From Pseudomonas putida (GTDB taxonomy: Bacteria; Pseudomonadota; Gammaproteobacteria; Pseudomonadales; Pseudomonadaceae): DNA of 64,000 nt. A program made the position numbers and the translations under genes. The notes below the pieces were generated by a model. It did no database searches. It was not told where the DNA came from and saw only the letters and a list, made by a program, of their open reading frames with translations. Shown here piece after piece: positions 37,151 to 51,668 of the stretch. The DNA lies in contig NZ_JANHLC010000001.1 of the NCBI RefSeq assembly GCF_028682395.1, positions 930,001 through 994,000 of the forward strand, read 5' to 3'. How positions within the stretch are numbered: position 1 is the first letter of the stretch; each line of letters opens with the position of its first letter.

Positions 37151-38650
37151 GTGAGCCACCCCATCGACCACTCTGCGCACAACTCCGCCAAGCCTCGATT
37201 CCTGTTGCTAATAGGTAGTTGCCTGACCGTGCTGGCAATTATCGCTATTGTCACTTACCTGCTGATCCGCGAACGGGGCGCCGCAGAACAGGCCGCCGCA
37301 CGCGCGGCGAGCAATATTGTTCAGTTGATCGATGCCGATGTGTTACGCAACGTCGAACTCTACGACTTGAGCCTGCAGGGGCTGATCGCCGCTGCCCAGC
37401 GCGATGACCTTACCCAGGTCTCGCCGCAGATTCGCCATCTGGTGTTGTTCGACCGCGCGGCAGGCGCGTCTCACAAGGGCGATATTCTTCTGCTCGACGC
37501 CCACGGCAATGTCCTGGCCGACTCGGCCTCGCTGGAACCGCGCAGCGGCAACTATGCCGACCGCGAGTACTTCCAGTTTCATGTGCAAAATCGCACGTCC
37601 GCGCTGTTTATCAGCCCCCCGTTTGTTTCACGCCTGCCGCCCCATGACTGGCGTATCGCATTCAGCCGCCGCCTGTCTTCAAGCAATGGCGAGTTCCTTG
37701 GCGTGGCCGAAGCCAGCATGCACCTGAGCTACTTCAACGAACTGTTTCGCAACCTCAACATCGGCCCCGACAGTTCGATCAACCTGCTGAGCAGCGAAGG
37801 TTTCCTGTTGGCCCAGCAACCGGCCCGCCAAGGAGATAGCGTCGGCAAGGACTTTAGTCAGCGCCCCAACTTTATCCGCATCCTGCGTGAAGGCGACGGC
37901 AGCTTTAGCGGTATTTCCGCAGTGGATGGCCGCGAGCGGCTCTATACCTTTTCCCAGGTTGGCCAACTGCCGCTGGTCGTTGTCGTGGCCCTCTCTACCG
38001 AGGAGCTCTATGCCGGCTGGAAACGCAGCGCACTGCTGGTCGGCAGTGCCACCGCGATCCTGTGCATCGGCCTGTTGTGGCTGACCTCGATGTTGTGCCG
38101 TGAGCTGCTGTTGCGCCAGCGGGCCGAACAGCGCCTGGAGCGACTGGCCTCTACCGACGCCCTGACCGGGCTGGCCAACCGCCGGACGCTGGACCAGACC
38201 CTGCGCACTGAATGTGCCCGTGCGCAACGCACGGGAAGCGAACTGTCGCTGCTGATGATCGATGTCGATCACTTCAAGGCCTTCAATGATCGTCACGGCC
38301 ACCCACTCGGCGACCAGGCCTTGCGCCAGGTCGCGCAGGTCATCAAGGACTGTATCCGCCGTCCTGCTGACCTGGCGACGCGCTATGGTGGCGAGGAATT
38401 CTGCGTGGTGCTGCCGGACACCGACACCCAGGGTGCCCTACGCCTGGCGGAGACCATTCGTAGCAGTATCGCCGGCCTTTCACCCTATGCCGACGATGAA
38501 CAGGGGATCAGTGCGAGCATCGGTGTCAGCACCCTGAGCGCCTCCGGCAGCAGCGCCAGCGAGACCCTGGTCAAGGCGGCCGATCGCGCGCTCTACCTGG
38601 CCAAGCGCAGCGGCCGCAACCGGGTGGTCCACGTCAATGAAACCCTTTGA
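37151..38650 (+). CDS. Membrane diguanylate cyclase (dCACHE-GGDEF)
   Basis: About 499 residues from a GTG at 37151. The frame runs further upstream to 37109, but that start would lie inside the terminator. One helix (~18-38), a periplasmic dCACHE-like sensor (YADREYFQFHVQNRTSALFI), a second helix (~300-320) and a C-terminal GGDEF domain are visible. The active site reads GGEEF, which is functional in this family. The I-site RPAD sits five residues before it, so product inhibition is expected. It makes c-di-GMP in response to an outside ligand. Convergent with lpxC. No strong ribosome-binding site is visible. Confidence 0.9.
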   Translation: MSHPIDHSAHNSAKPRFLLLIGSCLTVLAIIAIVTYLLIRERGAAEQAAARAASNIVQLIDADVLRNVELYDLSLQGLIAAAQRDDLTQVSPQIRHLVLFDRAAGASHKGDILLLDAHGNVLADSASLEPRSGNYADREYFQFHVQNRTSALFISPPFVSRLPPHDWRIAFSRRLSSSNGEFLGVAEASMHLSYFNELFRNLNIGPDSSINLLSSEGFLLAQQPARQGDSVGKDFSQRPNFIRILREGDGSFSGISAVDGRERLYTFSQVGQLPLVVVVALSTEELYAGWKRSALLVGSATAILCIGLLWLTSMLCRELLLRQRAEQRLERLASTDALTGLANRRTLDQTLRTECARAQRTGSELSLLMIDVDHFKAFNDRHGHPLGDQALRQVAQVIKDCIRRPADLATRYGGEEFCVVLPDTDTQGALRLAETIRSSIAGLSPYADDEQGISASIGVSTLSASGSSASETLVKAADRALYLAKRSGRNRVVHVNETL

Positions 38651-38686
38651 GCCCGCTCCCTCAGAGCGCACTCACCAAAGCGCCCA

Positions 38687-38719
38687 TAAAAAAAGGCCAC
38701 CCGAAGGCAGCCTTTAAAA
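38687..38719 (-). terminator. Rho-independent terminator of the lpxC end of the division cluster
   Basis: On the minus strand, AAAGGC(TG)CC-TTCG-GG(TG)GCCTTT forms a UUCG-capped stem with one internal mismatch, followed by seven T. It lies 20-50 bp after the lpxC stop. Confidence 0.8.
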
Positions 38720-38740
38720 ACTAAAGAAAGAGAGTGGTGC

Positions 38741-39688
<948 letters not shown>

Positions 39689-39764
39689 TCAACAAAGGCT
39701 GGCGATAATAGCAGACCAGACCTTTGCTGAACACCAATCACCCTAATACCCCTGATACATTTCA

Positions 39765-40952
39765 TCAATCGGCCTGACGACGCAGGAAGGCCGGGATATC
39801 CAGGTAGTCCAGGTCGTCCTGTGGGTTGAGCTTGGCCGCAGTCGCCGCACCGGCCTGAGCCTGGTTGCGCATAACGGTCGGACGATCCAGGTCGCGGTAG
39901 TTGACCGACGGCAGTTCCTGACGAGCAGGAGCAGGCGTCGCCACCGACTGGGTGGTTTGCAGGGTGTTGTCGATCACCTTCATCGGTTTCTCGATTTTCG
40001 CCCCCAGGCCGGTCGCAACCACGGTCACATGCAGCTCATCGCGCATGTCCGGATCGATCACGGTGCCCACCTTGACCATCGCGTGCTCGGAAGCGAAGGC
40101 TTCGATGATGCTACCCACGTCGGAGTACTCACCCAGGGACAGGTCAGGACCGGCGGTGATGTTCACCAGGATGCCGCGTGCACCTTGCAGGTTCACGTCT
40201 TCGAGCAACGGGTTGCGGATGGCCGCTTCGGTCGCTTCGCGCGCACGGTTCGGACCGCTGGCGCAGCCAGTGCCCATCATCGCCATGCCCATTTCGCTCA
40301 TCACGGTACGCACGTCGGCGAAGTCGACGTTGATCATGCCCGGACGCTTGATGATGTCGGAGATACCGCGAACGGCACCGGCCAGCACGTCGTCGGCCTT
40401 GGCGAAAGCCGACAGCAGGCTCGCGTCCTTGCCCAGGATGGTCAGCAGCTTCTCGTTGGGGATGGTGATCAACGAGTCGACGCTTTCGCTCAGCGCGCGG
40501 ATGCCTTCATCGGCGATCTGCATACGCTTGCGGCCTTCGAACGGGAACGGACGCGTCACCACCGCAACGGTGAGGATGCCCATTTCCTTGGCCACTTCGG
40601 CAATGATTGGCGCAGCACCGGTACCGGTACCGCCGCCCATGCCGGTGGTGATGAACACCATGTTGGTGCCCTGCAGCACTTCGGCAATACGCTCGCGGTC
40701 TTCCAGCGCGGCTTGACGGCCGACTTCAGGATTGGCGCCAGCGCCCAGGCCCTTGGTCACGCCGGTGCCCAGTTGCAGGATGGTCCGCGCGCCGATGTTT
40801 TTCAGCGCTTGAGCATCGGTGTTGGCGCAGATGAACTCGACGCCTTCGATGTTGCTCTTGACCATATGATTGACGGCGTTGCCGCCGCCACCACCAACAC
40901 CGATAACCTTGATTACCGGGCTTTGTGGGATGTTGTCTACGAGTTCGAACAT
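39765..40952 (-). CDS. ftsZ: Cell division GTPase FtsZ
   Basis: 395 residues. The tubulin-type GTP loop is GGGTGTGAAP, preceded by GVGGGGGNAVNHM. The C-terminal conserved peptide is LDYLDIPAFLRRQAD, which binds FtsA and ZipA. It polymerises into the Z-ring at midcell. It follows ftsA after 65 bp. Confidence 0.99.
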   Translation of the reverse strand: MFELVDNIPQSPVIKVIGVGGGGGNAVNHMVKSNIEGVEFICANTDAQALKNIGARTILQLGTGVTKGLGAGANPEVGRQAALEDRERIAEVLQGTNMVFITTGMGGGTGTGAAPIIAEVAKEMGILTVAVVTRPFPFEGRKRMQIADEGIRALSESVDSLITIPNEKLLTILGKDASLLSAFAKADDVLAGAVRGISDIIKRPGMINVDFADVRTVMSEMGMAMMGTGCASGPNRAREATEAAIRNPLLEDVNLQGARGILVNITAGPDLSLGEYSDVGSIIEAFASEHAMVKVGTVIDPDMRDELHVTVVATGLGAKIEKPMKVIDNTLQTTQSVATPAPARQELPSVNYRDLDRPTVMRNQAQAGAATAAKLNPQDDLDYLDIPAFLRRQAD

Positions 40953-41017
40953 GTTCCCTCTCCTTTCATTCTCTAGTTTTTTCGCCTACTGCTTTGCAAC
41001 GGTGCCGCTGTGAAGCT

Positions 41018-42277
41018 TTAGAAATTGCCCTGTACCCAGCTTTTCAGGCGCTCGAACAGCGGAGCTTTCGGCTCGTCGCTGCTATAGAGGTCCCGACCGC
41101 TGATACCCGAAAGGGAAATGCCGTCGGACTGTTTTTGCAGCCCGTACATCAGCAAGCCCACGCCGGTGGAGTAAATAGGGTTGCGCACCACGTCGGACAG
41201 GCCCTTGACGGTGTGCGGTACGCCGAGGCGCACTGGCATGTGGAAGATTTCCTCGGCCAGTTCGACCGCACCTTCCATCTTCGAGGTGCCGCCGGTGAGC
41301 ACGATGCCCGCCGGGATCAGATCCTCGTAGCCGCTGCGGCGCAGCTCGGCCTGGATCAGGGTGAACAGCTCGTCGTAACGCGGCTCGACCACTTCGGCCA
41401 ACGCCTGGCGCGACAGTTCGCGCGGTGGACGGTCGCCCACGCTAGGCACCTTGATGGTTTCGCCGGCACCGGCCAGCTTGGCCAGGGCACAGGCGTAGCG
41501 GATCTTGATTTCTTCGGCGTACTGGGTCGGTGTCCGCAGCGCCATGGCGATGTCGTTGGTGACCTGGTCGCCCGCAATCGGGATCACGGCCGTATGGCGG
41601 ATCGCGCCTTCGGTGAAGATCGCGATATCGGTGGTCCCGCCGCCGATATCCACCAGGCACACGCCCAGCTCCTTCTCGTCGTCGGTCAGCACCGCGTACG
41701 CCGAAGCAAGTTGTTCGAGGATGATGTCGTCGATTTCCAGGCCGCAACGCCGTACGCACTTCTCGATGTTCTGGGCAGCATTCACGGCACAGGTCACCAC
41801 GTGCACCTTGGCTTCCAGACGTACGCCGGACATGCCCAGAGGCTCGCGCACGCCTTCCTGGTTATCGATCACGTAATCCTGGGGCAGTGTGTGCAGGACT
41901 CGCTGGTCCGCCGGGATCGCCACGGCCTGGGCGGCGTCGAGCACGCGCTCCAGGTCCGCCGAGCTCACTTCACGGTCGCGAATGGCGACGATGCCGTGGG
42001 AGTTCAGGCTACGAATATGATTGCCCGCCACGCCGACGAATGCCGAGTGGATACGGCAGCCGGCCATCAGTTGGGCCTCTTCCACCGCGCGCTGGATCGA
42101 CTGCACAGTGGACTCGATATTTACCACCACGCCCTTCTTCAGGCCACGGGATGGATGGGTGCCGATACCGACGATTTCCAGTTGGCCATCGGCCGCGACC
42201 TCGCCTACCAGCGCCACTACCTTGGAGGTACCGATATCCAGACCGACGATCATTTTGCCGCTTTGCACGTTTGCCAT
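41018..42277 (-). CDS. ftsA: Cell division protein FtsA
   Basis: 419 residues, actin-fold ATPase that tethers FtsZ to the membrane. It has MIVGLDIGTSKVVALVGEV at the N-terminus, the ATP loop DIGGGTTDIAIF, and a C-terminal amphipathic helix (FERLKSWVQGNF). I chose ATG 42277 with GAGG 6 bases upstream; the frame extends to 42295 without homology. It lies 14 bp from ftsQ. Confidence 0.98.
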   Translation of the reverse strand: MANVQSGKMIVGLDIGTSKVVALVGEVAADGQLEIVGIGTHPSRGLKKGVVVNIESTVQSIQRAVEEAQLMAGCRIHSAFVGVAGNHIRSLNSHGIVAIRDREVSSADLERVLDAAQAVAIPADQRVLHTLPQDYVIDNQEGVREPLGMSGVRLEAKVHVVTCAVNAAQNIEKCVRRCGLEIDDIILEQLASAYAVLTDDEKELGVCLVDIGGGTTDIAIFTEGAIRHTAVIPIAGDQVTNDIAMALRTPTQYAEEIKIRYACALAKLAGAGETIKVPSVGDRPPRELSRQALAEVVEPRYDELFTLIQAELRRSGYEDLIPAGIVLTGGTSKMEGAVELAEEIFHMPVRLGVPHTVKGLSDVVRNPIYSTGVGLLMYGLQKQSDGISLSGISGRDLYSSDEPKAPLFERLKSWVQGNF

Positions 42278-42291
42278 GGTCCTGCCTCTTC

Positions 42292-43158
42292 TCAATTCTT
42301 CGCGACGGCGGGTTGGGCCGTCGTGGGCGCTACAGGTTCCCGCCAGCCGACGGCCAGGCCGTTGGCATAACGCAGGTCGATGCGCGCAATGTTCGTAATC
42401 TGTTCTTTGAGCGTCTTGTCATAGATGGCGAGGAAACGGCGCATCTTCTCGACCAGATGGTCGCGTCCCAGCAACAATTCGATCCCCGGGCCAGCACTGC
42501 CCGCGCCCGTGGTCAGGAACCAGCTGCCCCGCTCACGCAACTCCAGCCGCGCAATGGAAAACCCCATCGGCCGCAGCATCTGGCTCAATACCTGGTACTG
42601 CTGCATCACCTGCTGCTGCGCCCGTTGCGGCCCGAACAGCTGCGGCAGGTGTTCATAGTTGGCCAGCTCGCGCGGCGCGAACGCCTGCCCCTGGTTGTTG
42701 AGCAGGGCCTCTTCACCCCAACGGGCCACCGGCAGTTGCTCTTCCAGGCGGATCATCACCTGGTCCGGCCAGACACGCCGGACTTCGGCATGGGCGATCC
42801 ACGGCATGGTTTCCAACTCGGCACGCATGCCCGCCAGGTCGATGGTGAAGAAGCTCGCCGCGACAAAGGGTGCGATCCGCTGCTGCACCGCCTGCTGGCT
42901 GATGTAACTGAGGTCGCCCTGGACGTTGATCTTGCTGATCGGTCGATCGGCATAGGGCAACAGGCGCTGGGCGCCTTCATACGTGCCAAAGCCCAGGGCC
43001 ACGAGCACGATGGGCCAGAGCAGGCTTTTCAGGAAGCCGAAATTGGCTTTGGGCAGGCGCACCGACATCGGCTCTTTGGCCACCATACGGCTGGCACCCC
43101 GTGGCACCGGCTTGCGGCCGGGTGCGGGGGGCTGATGACGAAGCGATGCGCCTTGCAT
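42292..43158 (-). CDS. ftsQ: Cell division protein FtsQ
   Basis: 288 residues. A basic cytoplasmic N-terminus ([15 protein letters not shown]), one membrane helix (~residues 45-65), a POTRA domain ([20 protein letters not shown]) and a beta domain fit FtsQ, the scaffold joining FtsB-FtsL to the divisome. I chose ATG 43158 over 43194 because the latter runs into ddlB. It follows ddlB by 4 bp. Confidence 0.97.
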   Translation of the reverse strand: MQGASLRHQPPAPGRKPVPRGASRMVAKEPMSVRLPKANFGFLKSLLWPIVLVALGFGTYEGAQRLLPYADRPISKINVQGDLSYISQQAVQQRIAPFVAASFFTIDLAGMRAELETMPWIAHAEVRRVWPDQVMIRLEEQLPVARWGEEALLNNQGQAFAPRELANYEHLPQLFGPQRAQQQVMQQYQVLSQMLRPMGFSIARLELRERGSWFLTTGAGSAGPGIELLLGRDHLVEKMRRFLAIYDKTLKEQITNIARIDLRYANGLAVGWREPVAPTTAQPAVAKN

Positions 43159-43162
43159 GTTC

Positions 43163-45580
<2,418 letters not shown>

Positions 45581-45588
<8 letters not shown>

Positions 45589-46651
45589 GGGCCACCTCCA
45601 GGCAGGTATCCACCACTGTACGGGTCGCATCGGGTTTGGCCAGGCGACGCGCGATGGTCGCCATGCTGTTCAGTCGTTCCGGTTGCATCAAAACCTCATT
45701 CAGGCGTGCGGCCATGTCGGCGGCGCCAGTTGTCGCTTGCGGCAGCAGGAAGGCAGCGCCTTCACGGGCCAAATAGTCGGCATTGCGGCTCTGGTGGTCA
45801 TCGATCGCGTGGGGCAAAGGCACCAACAACGAAGGCAGGCCAGCCGCCGCCAGTTCACTGATGGTCAACGCGCCTGCGCGACAGACCACCAGGTCGGCCC
45901 AGCCATAGGCCTGGGCCATGTCCTTGATAAACGGCGCCACTTGCGCCTCGACGCCAACGCTCTTGTAGCGTTCGGCCGTCACTTCATGGTGATGCTTGCC
46001 AGCCTGGTGGAAGACTTCCGGGCGCAGGGCCTCGGGCACCAGCGCCAGGGCTTCGGGCAGTAATTTATTCAGCGGCTCGGCACCCAGGCTGCCGCCCAGG
46101 ACCAACAGGCGCGCCTTACGCCCGGCCAGGGCCTGGCGTGGGGTTTCCAGAAACAGTTCGCTGCGCACCGGATTGCCGGTGGTCCGGCGTTTATCCATGG
46201 CGGCAAATGTCTGCGGGAAAGCTTCGCAAACCCGGCTGGCCAATGGCACCAGTAGCCGATTGGCGGTACCGGCCACGGCGTTCTGTTCGTGCACGATCAA
46301 CGGCACACCCGCCAAACGTGCGGCCACACCGCCAGGACCGGTGACATACCCGCCGAAACCGATCACACAGGCCGGCTGCAATTGGCGCACGATCTTGCGC
46401 GCCTGGAGCACCGCCCGCAGCAGGACAAAGGGCGCCTTGAGCAGGGACAACTTGCTCTTGCCGCGCAGGCCGCTGACATTGATCAGGTGCAACGGCAGAC
46501 CGGCCGCCGGAACCAGTTCGTTCTCGATCCCGCGCGGGGTTCCGAGCCAGTGCACGGTGTAGCCGCGAGCCTGGAACTCACGGGCGCAGGCCAGTGCCGG
46601 GAACACGTGGCCACCGGTACCGCCCGCCATGATCAGCACGTTAGCGCCCAT
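45581..46651 (-). CDS. murG: Lipid II synthase: UDP-GlcNAc transferase MurG
   Basis: 356 residues, GT28 fold. It adds GlcNAc to lipid I at the inner face of the membrane. The N-terminal glycine loop is [14 protein letters not shown], and [18 protein letters not shown] is the donor-site signature. ATG 46651 was chosen; the frame extends to 46681 into ftsW. It overlaps ftsW by 11 bp. Confidence 0.98.
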
Positions 46652-47855
46652 GGGTCGGCTCCTCGGCGAAGTCGCTCTCACTGAATTCCATCTCCTCGCT
46701 GCCCAGATGGGTTCGGCTCTCCCACTCGATCCGCAGGAGCAACCCCAGGCACACGCAACAGATCACCAGCGAGCTCCCGCCATAACTGAGGAACGGCAAG
46801 GTCAGCCCCTTGGTGGGCAGCAAGCCGACGTTCACGCCGATATTGATCAGGAACTGGCCAATCCACAGGAACGCCAAGCCATAAGCCATGTAAGCCGCAA
46901 AGAATTGTTTGGCCTTCTCCGCCCACAGGCCGATATACATCGCCCGCACGCTGACGAAGACGAACAGCGCCAGGGTCAGCAACGAGCCGACGGCGCCCAG
47001 CTCTTCAGCCAGCACCGAGAACACGAAGTCGGTATGGGCTTCGGGCAGGTAGAACTGCTTCTGCACACTGTTGCCCAGGCCAACACCAAGCCACTCGCCG
47101 CGACCGAACGCGATCAGGGCCTGGGTCAATTGATAGCCGGAACCGAACTGGTCGGCCCAGGGGTCGGTAAAGGTGGTCAGACGCGCCATCCGGTAAGGCT
47201 GGGCCTGAATCAGCACCACCACCGCCACGACTGCCAGCGCCACCATCAAACCGAAACGCAACAGGCCTACGCCACCCAGGAACAGCATGGCTGCCGCAGC
47301 GCCCATCATGACCACGGTGGCACCGAAGTCCGGCTCCATCAGCAACAGGCCAGCCATGGGCAGCAAAACGATAAAAGGCTTGAAGAAGCCCATCCAGCTT
47401 TCGCGCACTTCCTTCTGACGCCGCACCAGATAACCGGCGAGGTAGATCACTACAAAGACCTTGGCGATTTCCGAAGGCTGTACGTTGAAGAAACTGAAGC
47501 CGATCCAGCGCATCGAACCGTTCACTTCACGGCCGATCCCCGGCACCAGCACCATGACCAGCAGGCCAAAGGCGCCGATCAGCATCATGAAACCCATGCG
47601 CTGCCAGGTCGCGATCGGCACCATCATGGTCAGGACCGCTGCGCCCAGGCCAATGGCCAGGTACACGAGGTGGCGAATCATGTGGTAGAGCGCATTGCCC
47701 GACTGCAGTGCTGCCACTTCCGAGGACGCCGAGGTAATCATCACCAACCCCAGCCCCAACAAGGCAAGGCAACCGGCCAGCATCGGGAAGTCGAGGTCAA
47801 TGCCACGGCCGGTAATCAGCGGCGACGGGTACGGCTTGAGGATATTGAAGATCAT
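46641..47855 (-). CDS. ftsW: Septal peptidoglycan polymerase FtsW
   Basis: 404 residues with ten membrane helices, SEDS family. It polymerises lipid II with FtsI as partner. Conserved parts are RMARLTTFTDPWADQFGSGYQ in the large loop and LPFLSYGGSSLVICC near the end. ATG 47855 (MIFNILKPYPSP) overlaps the murD stop by 4 bp; the in-frame extension to 47978 lies inside murD. Confidence 0.98.
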   Translation of the reverse strand: MIFNILKPYPSPLITGRGIDLDFPMLAGCLALLGLGLVMITSASSEVAALQSGNALYHMIRHLVYLAIGLGAAVLTMMVPIATWQRMGFMMLIGAFGLLVMVLVPGIGREVNGSMRWIGFSFFNVQPSEIAKVFVVIYLAGYLVRRQKEVRESWMGFFKPFIVLLPMAGLLLMEPDFGATVVMMGAAAAMLFLGGVGLLRFGLMVALAVVAVVVLIQAQPYRMARLTTFTDPWADQFGSGYQLTQALIAFGRGEWLGVGLGNSVQKQFYLPEAHTDFVFSVLAEELGAVGSLLTLALFVFVSVRAMYIGLWAEKAKQFFAAYMAYGLAFLWIGQFLINIGVNVGLLPTKGLTLPFLSYGGSSLVICCVCLGLLLRIEWESRTHLGSEEMEFSESDFAEEPTHGR

Positions 47856-49198
47856 GCCAAGCCCTCCACCGCCTGGGCGAACAACTGCCCACGCTCTTCG
47901 TAGTTCTTGAACATGTCCAGGCTCGCGCAGGCCGGCGACAGCAATACCGCATCCCCTGGCTGGGCCAGTTCGGCGCAACGCTGCACCGCTTCTTCCAGGG
48001 TTTGCACGCGAACCAGCGCGGTAGCATCGCCCAAGGCAGCGGCCAATTGCTCGGCGTCACGTCCGAGCAGGACCACAGCCCGGCAATGGGCGGCAACTGG
48101 AGCGCGCAGGCCGGAGAAGTCCGCGCCCTTGCCATCACCGCCGGCAATCAGCACCAGCTTGCCGGTGATGTCTGCGCCCAGCCCTTCGATGGCCGCCAGG
48201 GCCGCACCGACATTGGTTGCCTTGGAATCGTTGTAGTAGTTCACACCTTGGTGCTCGCGTACCCACTGGCAGCGATGCTCCAAACCGGCAAAGGTGCGCA
48301 GGGTCGACAGCATGGCGTCGAACGGCAGACCGACGGCGTGACCCAGCGCCAGCGCCGCCAGGGCGTTGGACTGGTTATGCGCACCCCGGATACGCAGCTC
48401 ACGCACCGGCATCAGGTTCTCGAACTCAAAGGCCAGGTACTTCTCGCCGTTATCTTCGCGCAGGCCAAAAGCCTTGAAGTCCGGTTGGCTCAGGCCAAAG
48501 GTCCAGCACGGCAGGCCTTCGCTCATCAGCGGACGGGACAGCGCATCCTGGCGATTGACCACGACCTGCCTGGCGCCGCGGAAAATCCGGTGCTTGGCCA
48601 GGTGGTACGCCGGCAGCCCGCTGTAGCGATCCATATGGTCTTCGCTGACATTGAGCACGGTCGCCACTTCGGCGCCCAAGTTATCGGTGGTTTCAAGCTG
48701 GAAGCTCGACAGTTCCATCACATACAGTTCGATCGAATCGTCGAGCAGGTCCAGGGCCGGCGTACCGAGATTACCGCCCACGGCAACGCGCTTGCCGGCG
48801 GCTGCGGCCATTTCACCGACCAGGGTGGTCACGGTGCTCTTGGCGTTGGAACCGCTGATCGCAATGATCGGCGCCTTCGCGTTACGCGCGAACAACTCGA
48901 TATCGCCGGACAGCTTTACCCCGCGGGCCGCTGCAGCCTGCAATGCCGGCGTGGCCAGGGCCAGGCCCGGGCTGACGTAAAGCTCGTCGGCGCGGCAAAG
49001 GAAGTCCACGTCCAGCTCGCCACAACGCACTTCCACCTGAGGGTAATCACGGCGCAGCGTGACGAGCTCGGGTGGATTGTCCCGCGTATCGGCCACGGCA
49101 AACGCCACGCCGCGCTGCGCCAGGAAGCGCACCACGGACATGCCGCTCTTGCCGAGGCCGACAACGATGCGGAAGTGGTCAGAAGCGATCAGAGACAC
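47852..49198 (-). CDS. murD: UDP-N-acetylmuramoylalanine--D-glutamate ligase
   Basis: 448 residues. It adds D-Glu to UDP-MurNAc-L-Ala. The P-loop reads ISGSNAKSTVTTLVG, with Ala where many MurDs have Gly, and YYNDSKATNVGAALAA matches the substrate-binding block. It starts 5 bp after mraY. Confidence 0.98.
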   Translation of the reverse strand: MSLIASDHFRIVVGLGKSGMSVVRFLAQRGVAFAVADTRDNPPELVTLRRDYPQVEVRCGELDVDFLCRADELYVSPGLALATPALQAAAARGVKLSGDIELFARNAKAPIIAISGSNAKSTVTTLVGEMAAAAGKRVAVGGNLGTPALDLLDDSIELYVMELSSFQLETTDNLGAEVATVLNVSEDHMDRYSGLPAYHLAKHRIFRGARQVVVNRQDALSRPLMSEGLPCWTFGLSQPDFKAFGLREDNGEKYLAFEFENLMPVRELRIRGAHNQSNALAALALGHAVGLPFDAMLSTLRTFAGLEHRCQWVREHQGVNYYNDSKATNVGAALAAIEGLGADITGKLVLIAGGDGKGADFSGLRAPVAAHCRAVVLLGRDAEQLAAALGDATALVRVQTLEEAVQRCAELAQPGDAVLLSPACASLDMFKNYEERGQLFAQAVEGLA

Positions 49199-49203
49199 TC
49201 GTT

Positions 49204-50286
49204 CTACCTCAGTTTCAGGGTGGCAAGGCCGACCAGCACTAGGATCACCGTGATGATCCAGAAGCGCACGATCACCCGGGGCTCGGGCCAGCCCTTGAGT
49301 TCAAAATGGTGATGGATCGGGGCCATGCGAAACACCCGCCGGCCGGTCAACTTGAACGAAGCGACCTGGATTACCACCGACAGGGTTTCCATCACGAACA
49401 CGCCGCCCATGATGAACAACACGATTTCCTGGCGCACGATCACGGCGATGGTCCCCAGGGCCGCGCCCAGGGCCAGCGCACCGACGTCGCCCATAAAGAC
49501 CTGGGCCGGGTAAGTGTTGAACCACAGGAAACCCAGGCCGGCACCGATCAGCGCGCCGCAGAACACGATCAGCTCGCCCGCGCCCGGCACATAGGGAATA
49601 AACAGGTATTCGGCAAACTTGATGTTGCCCGACAGGTAGCAAAAAATCCCCAGCGCACCGCCGACCATCACCGTCGGCATGATCGCCAGGCCATCGAGGC
49701 CATCGGTCAGGTTGACCGCGTTGCTGGAGCCAACGATCACGAAATAGGTCAGCACCACGAAGCCGACGCCCAGAGGGATGCTGACATCCTTGAGCAGCGG
49801 CAGGATCAAGGTGGTTTCCACCGCGCTCGGCGCCGTGACATACAGGAAGATCGCCGCGCCCAGGCCGAACACCGATTGCCAGAAATACTTCCAGCGACTT
49901 GGCAGGCCCCGCGAGTTCTTCTCGATCACTTTACGGTAATCGTCGACCCAGCCAATGGCACCGAACAGCAGGGTCACCAGCAGCACGACCCAGACATAGC
50001 GGTTGCTCAGGTCGGCCCAGAGCAGCGTACTGATACCGATGGCGGAGAGGATCAAGGCACCGCCCATGGTCGGGGTACCGGACTTCGACAGATGGGACTG
50101 CGGGCCGTCATTGCGCACCGCCTGGCCGATCTGGCGACGCTGCAGGGTACGGATCATCCACGGCCCCAGGCACAGCGACAAAGTCAGCGCGGTCAACACA
50201 CCCAGAATCCCGCGCAGGGTCAGGTATTGAAAGACCGCGAAGCCTTTGTAGAACTGTTGCAGATACTCCGCGAGCAGTAGCAGCAT
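49204..50286 (-). CDS. mraY: Phospho-N-acetylmuramoyl-pentapeptide transferase
   Basis: 360 residues with ten membrane helices. It makes lipid I from UDP-MurNAc-pentapeptide and undecaprenyl phosphate. Catalytic Asp residues are in [10 protein letters not shown] and [14 protein letters not shown], and [12 protein letters not shown] is the conserved His loop. The ATG shares one base with the murF stop (TAATG). Confidence 0.99.
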   Translation of the reverse strand: MLLLLAEYLQQFYKGFAVFQYLTLRGILGVLTALTLSLCLGPWMIRTLQRRQIGQAVRNDGPQSHLSKSGTPTMGGALILSAIGISTLLWADLSNRYVWVVLLVTLLFGAIGWVDDYRKVIEKNSRGLPSRWKYFWQSVFGLGAAIFLYVTAPSAVETTLILPLLKDVSIPLGVGFVVLTYFVIVGSSNAVNLTDGLDGLAIMPTVMVGGALGIFCYLSGNIKFAEYLFIPYVPGAGELIVFCGALIGAGLGFLWFNTYPAQVFMGDVGALALGAALGTIAVIVRQEIVLFIMGGVFVMETLSVVIQVASFKLTGRRVFRMAPIHHHFELKGWPEPRVIVRFWIITVILVLVGLATLKLR

Positions 50287-51668
50287 TAATGCTTCTCTCC
50301 GTTATGTTCCGTCAGTGGGGAAGCACACAGGGCGGCCACGATGTTTTCCATCGCTGCGCTGCGCGAGCCCTTGATCAAAATGGTGGTGTTGGGGTCCTGC
50401 TCGACGGCGAGTGCCGCGATCAGGTCGGCCTGAGTGGCGAAATGGCGAGCCTGCGGGCCAAATGCATCGACGGCATGAGCCATCAACGGTCCGACCGCAT
50501 AGAGCGCTGAAACCTTACCGGCGGCGTATGCCCCTACTTCACGATGTCCCTGCTGCGCCCATTCGCCCAACTCGCCGATATCTCCGAGCACCAGGACGGT
50601 GCGGCCGGAAAAGCCGGCGAGTATATCAACGGCGGCGCACATTGAGGTGGGGTTCGCGTTGTAGGTGTCGTCGATGACCCGCATACCGTTCGTCGCAAGC
50701 TGCGCCACAGTACGGCCCTTGACCGGTTGCACCGCCTGCAGGCCGGCGACGATGCCCGGCAGTGACACGCCCAGGGCATGGGCAGCAGCAGCGGCCGCCA
50801 GGGCATTGGCGACGTTATGCGTGCCCAGCAAATTCAACTGCACCGACGCCGAGCCTTGCGGGCCGTGCAGGGTAAAGCGCGGGCAGCCACGCGGATCGCG
50901 CAGCAGCTGCTCGGCATGGAAGTCGGCACGGGTATCGAGCAAGGCAAAACTGAAAATCTTGCGACCGGCAGCACGGGTCCGCCAGATCGGGAACGCCTTG
51001 TCGTCCAGGTTCAACACGGCGATCCCGTCAGCCTTGAGACCTTCAAGAATCTCGCCCTTGGCCTCGACGATTTTCTCGGGGCCACCGAACTCACCCACGT
51101 GGGCGGTTCCGGCATTGTTGAGCACGGCAACATGGGGTTGGGTCATGGCCACGGTGTAGGCAATTTCGCCGAGGCGTGATGCGCCCAACTCGATCACCGC
51201 GGCACTGTGCTCCGGCGCCAGTTCAAGCAGGGTCAGCGGGACCCCCAGTTCATTGTTCAGGTTGCCGCGGGTCGCCAACACCAGGCCACGCGTGCGCAGA
51301 ATACTGGCGAGCATTTCCTTGACTGTGGTCTTGCCGCTGGAGCCGGTAATGGCCGCCACCGGCTGGGTAAAAGCAGCGCGGTTGAGTGCGCCCAGTTGCC
51401 CAAGGGCACGGCGCGCATCGGCGACCACCAACTGGGGCAAGGCGCTGTCACTGATTTCACGCTCGACCAGGGCTGCCACCGCGCCTTTGGCAGCGACGTC
51501 ATCCAGATAGTCATGACCGTCGAAACGTGGACCGGTCAAGGCGACAAACAACTGGCCAGGCTCAATCGCCCGGCTGTCGATGCTCACGCCCGTGAAAGTG
51601 CTATCGGCGCCCACCACGCGCGCAGACAGTGCAGTGGCCACCTGGCTGAGTTTCAGCGCTTCAAGCAT
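50286..51668 (-). CDS. murF: UDP-MurNAc-tripeptide--D-alanyl-D-alanine ligase
   Basis: 460 residues. It adds D-Ala-D-Ala to finish the cytoplasmic precursor. P-loop [16 protein letters not shown] and [11 protein letters not shown] are the family signatures. ATG 51668 (MLEALKLSQ) overlaps murE by 8 bp; the frame extends to 51785 in murE without homology. Confidence 0.98.
   Translation of the reverse strand: MLEALKLSQVATALSARVVGADSTFTGVSIDSRAIEPGQLFVALTGPRFDGHDYLDDVAAKGAVAALVEREISDSALPQLVVADARRALGQLGALNRAAFTQPVAAITGSSGKTTVKEMLASILRTRGLVLATRGNLNNELGVPLTLLELAPEHSAAVIELGASRLGEIAYTVAMTQPHVAVLNNAGTAHVGEFGGPEKIVEAKGEILEGLKADGIAVLNLDDKAFPIWRTRAAGRKIFSFALLDTRADFHAEQLLRDPRGCPRFTLHGPQGSASVQLNLLGTHNVANALAAAAAAHALGVSLPGIVAGLQAVQPVKGRTVAQLATNGMRVIDDTYNANPTSMCAAVDILAGFSGRTVLVLGDIGELGEWAQQGHREVGAYAAGKVSALYAVGPLMAHAVDAFGPQARHFATQADLIAALAVEQDPNTTILIKGSRSAAMENIVAALCASPLTEHNGEKH

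Noticed and set aside
39957..40976. 339-codon open frame opposite ftsZ
   Set aside because: ftsZ is unmistakable on the other strand; no ribosome-binding site or homology for this frame.
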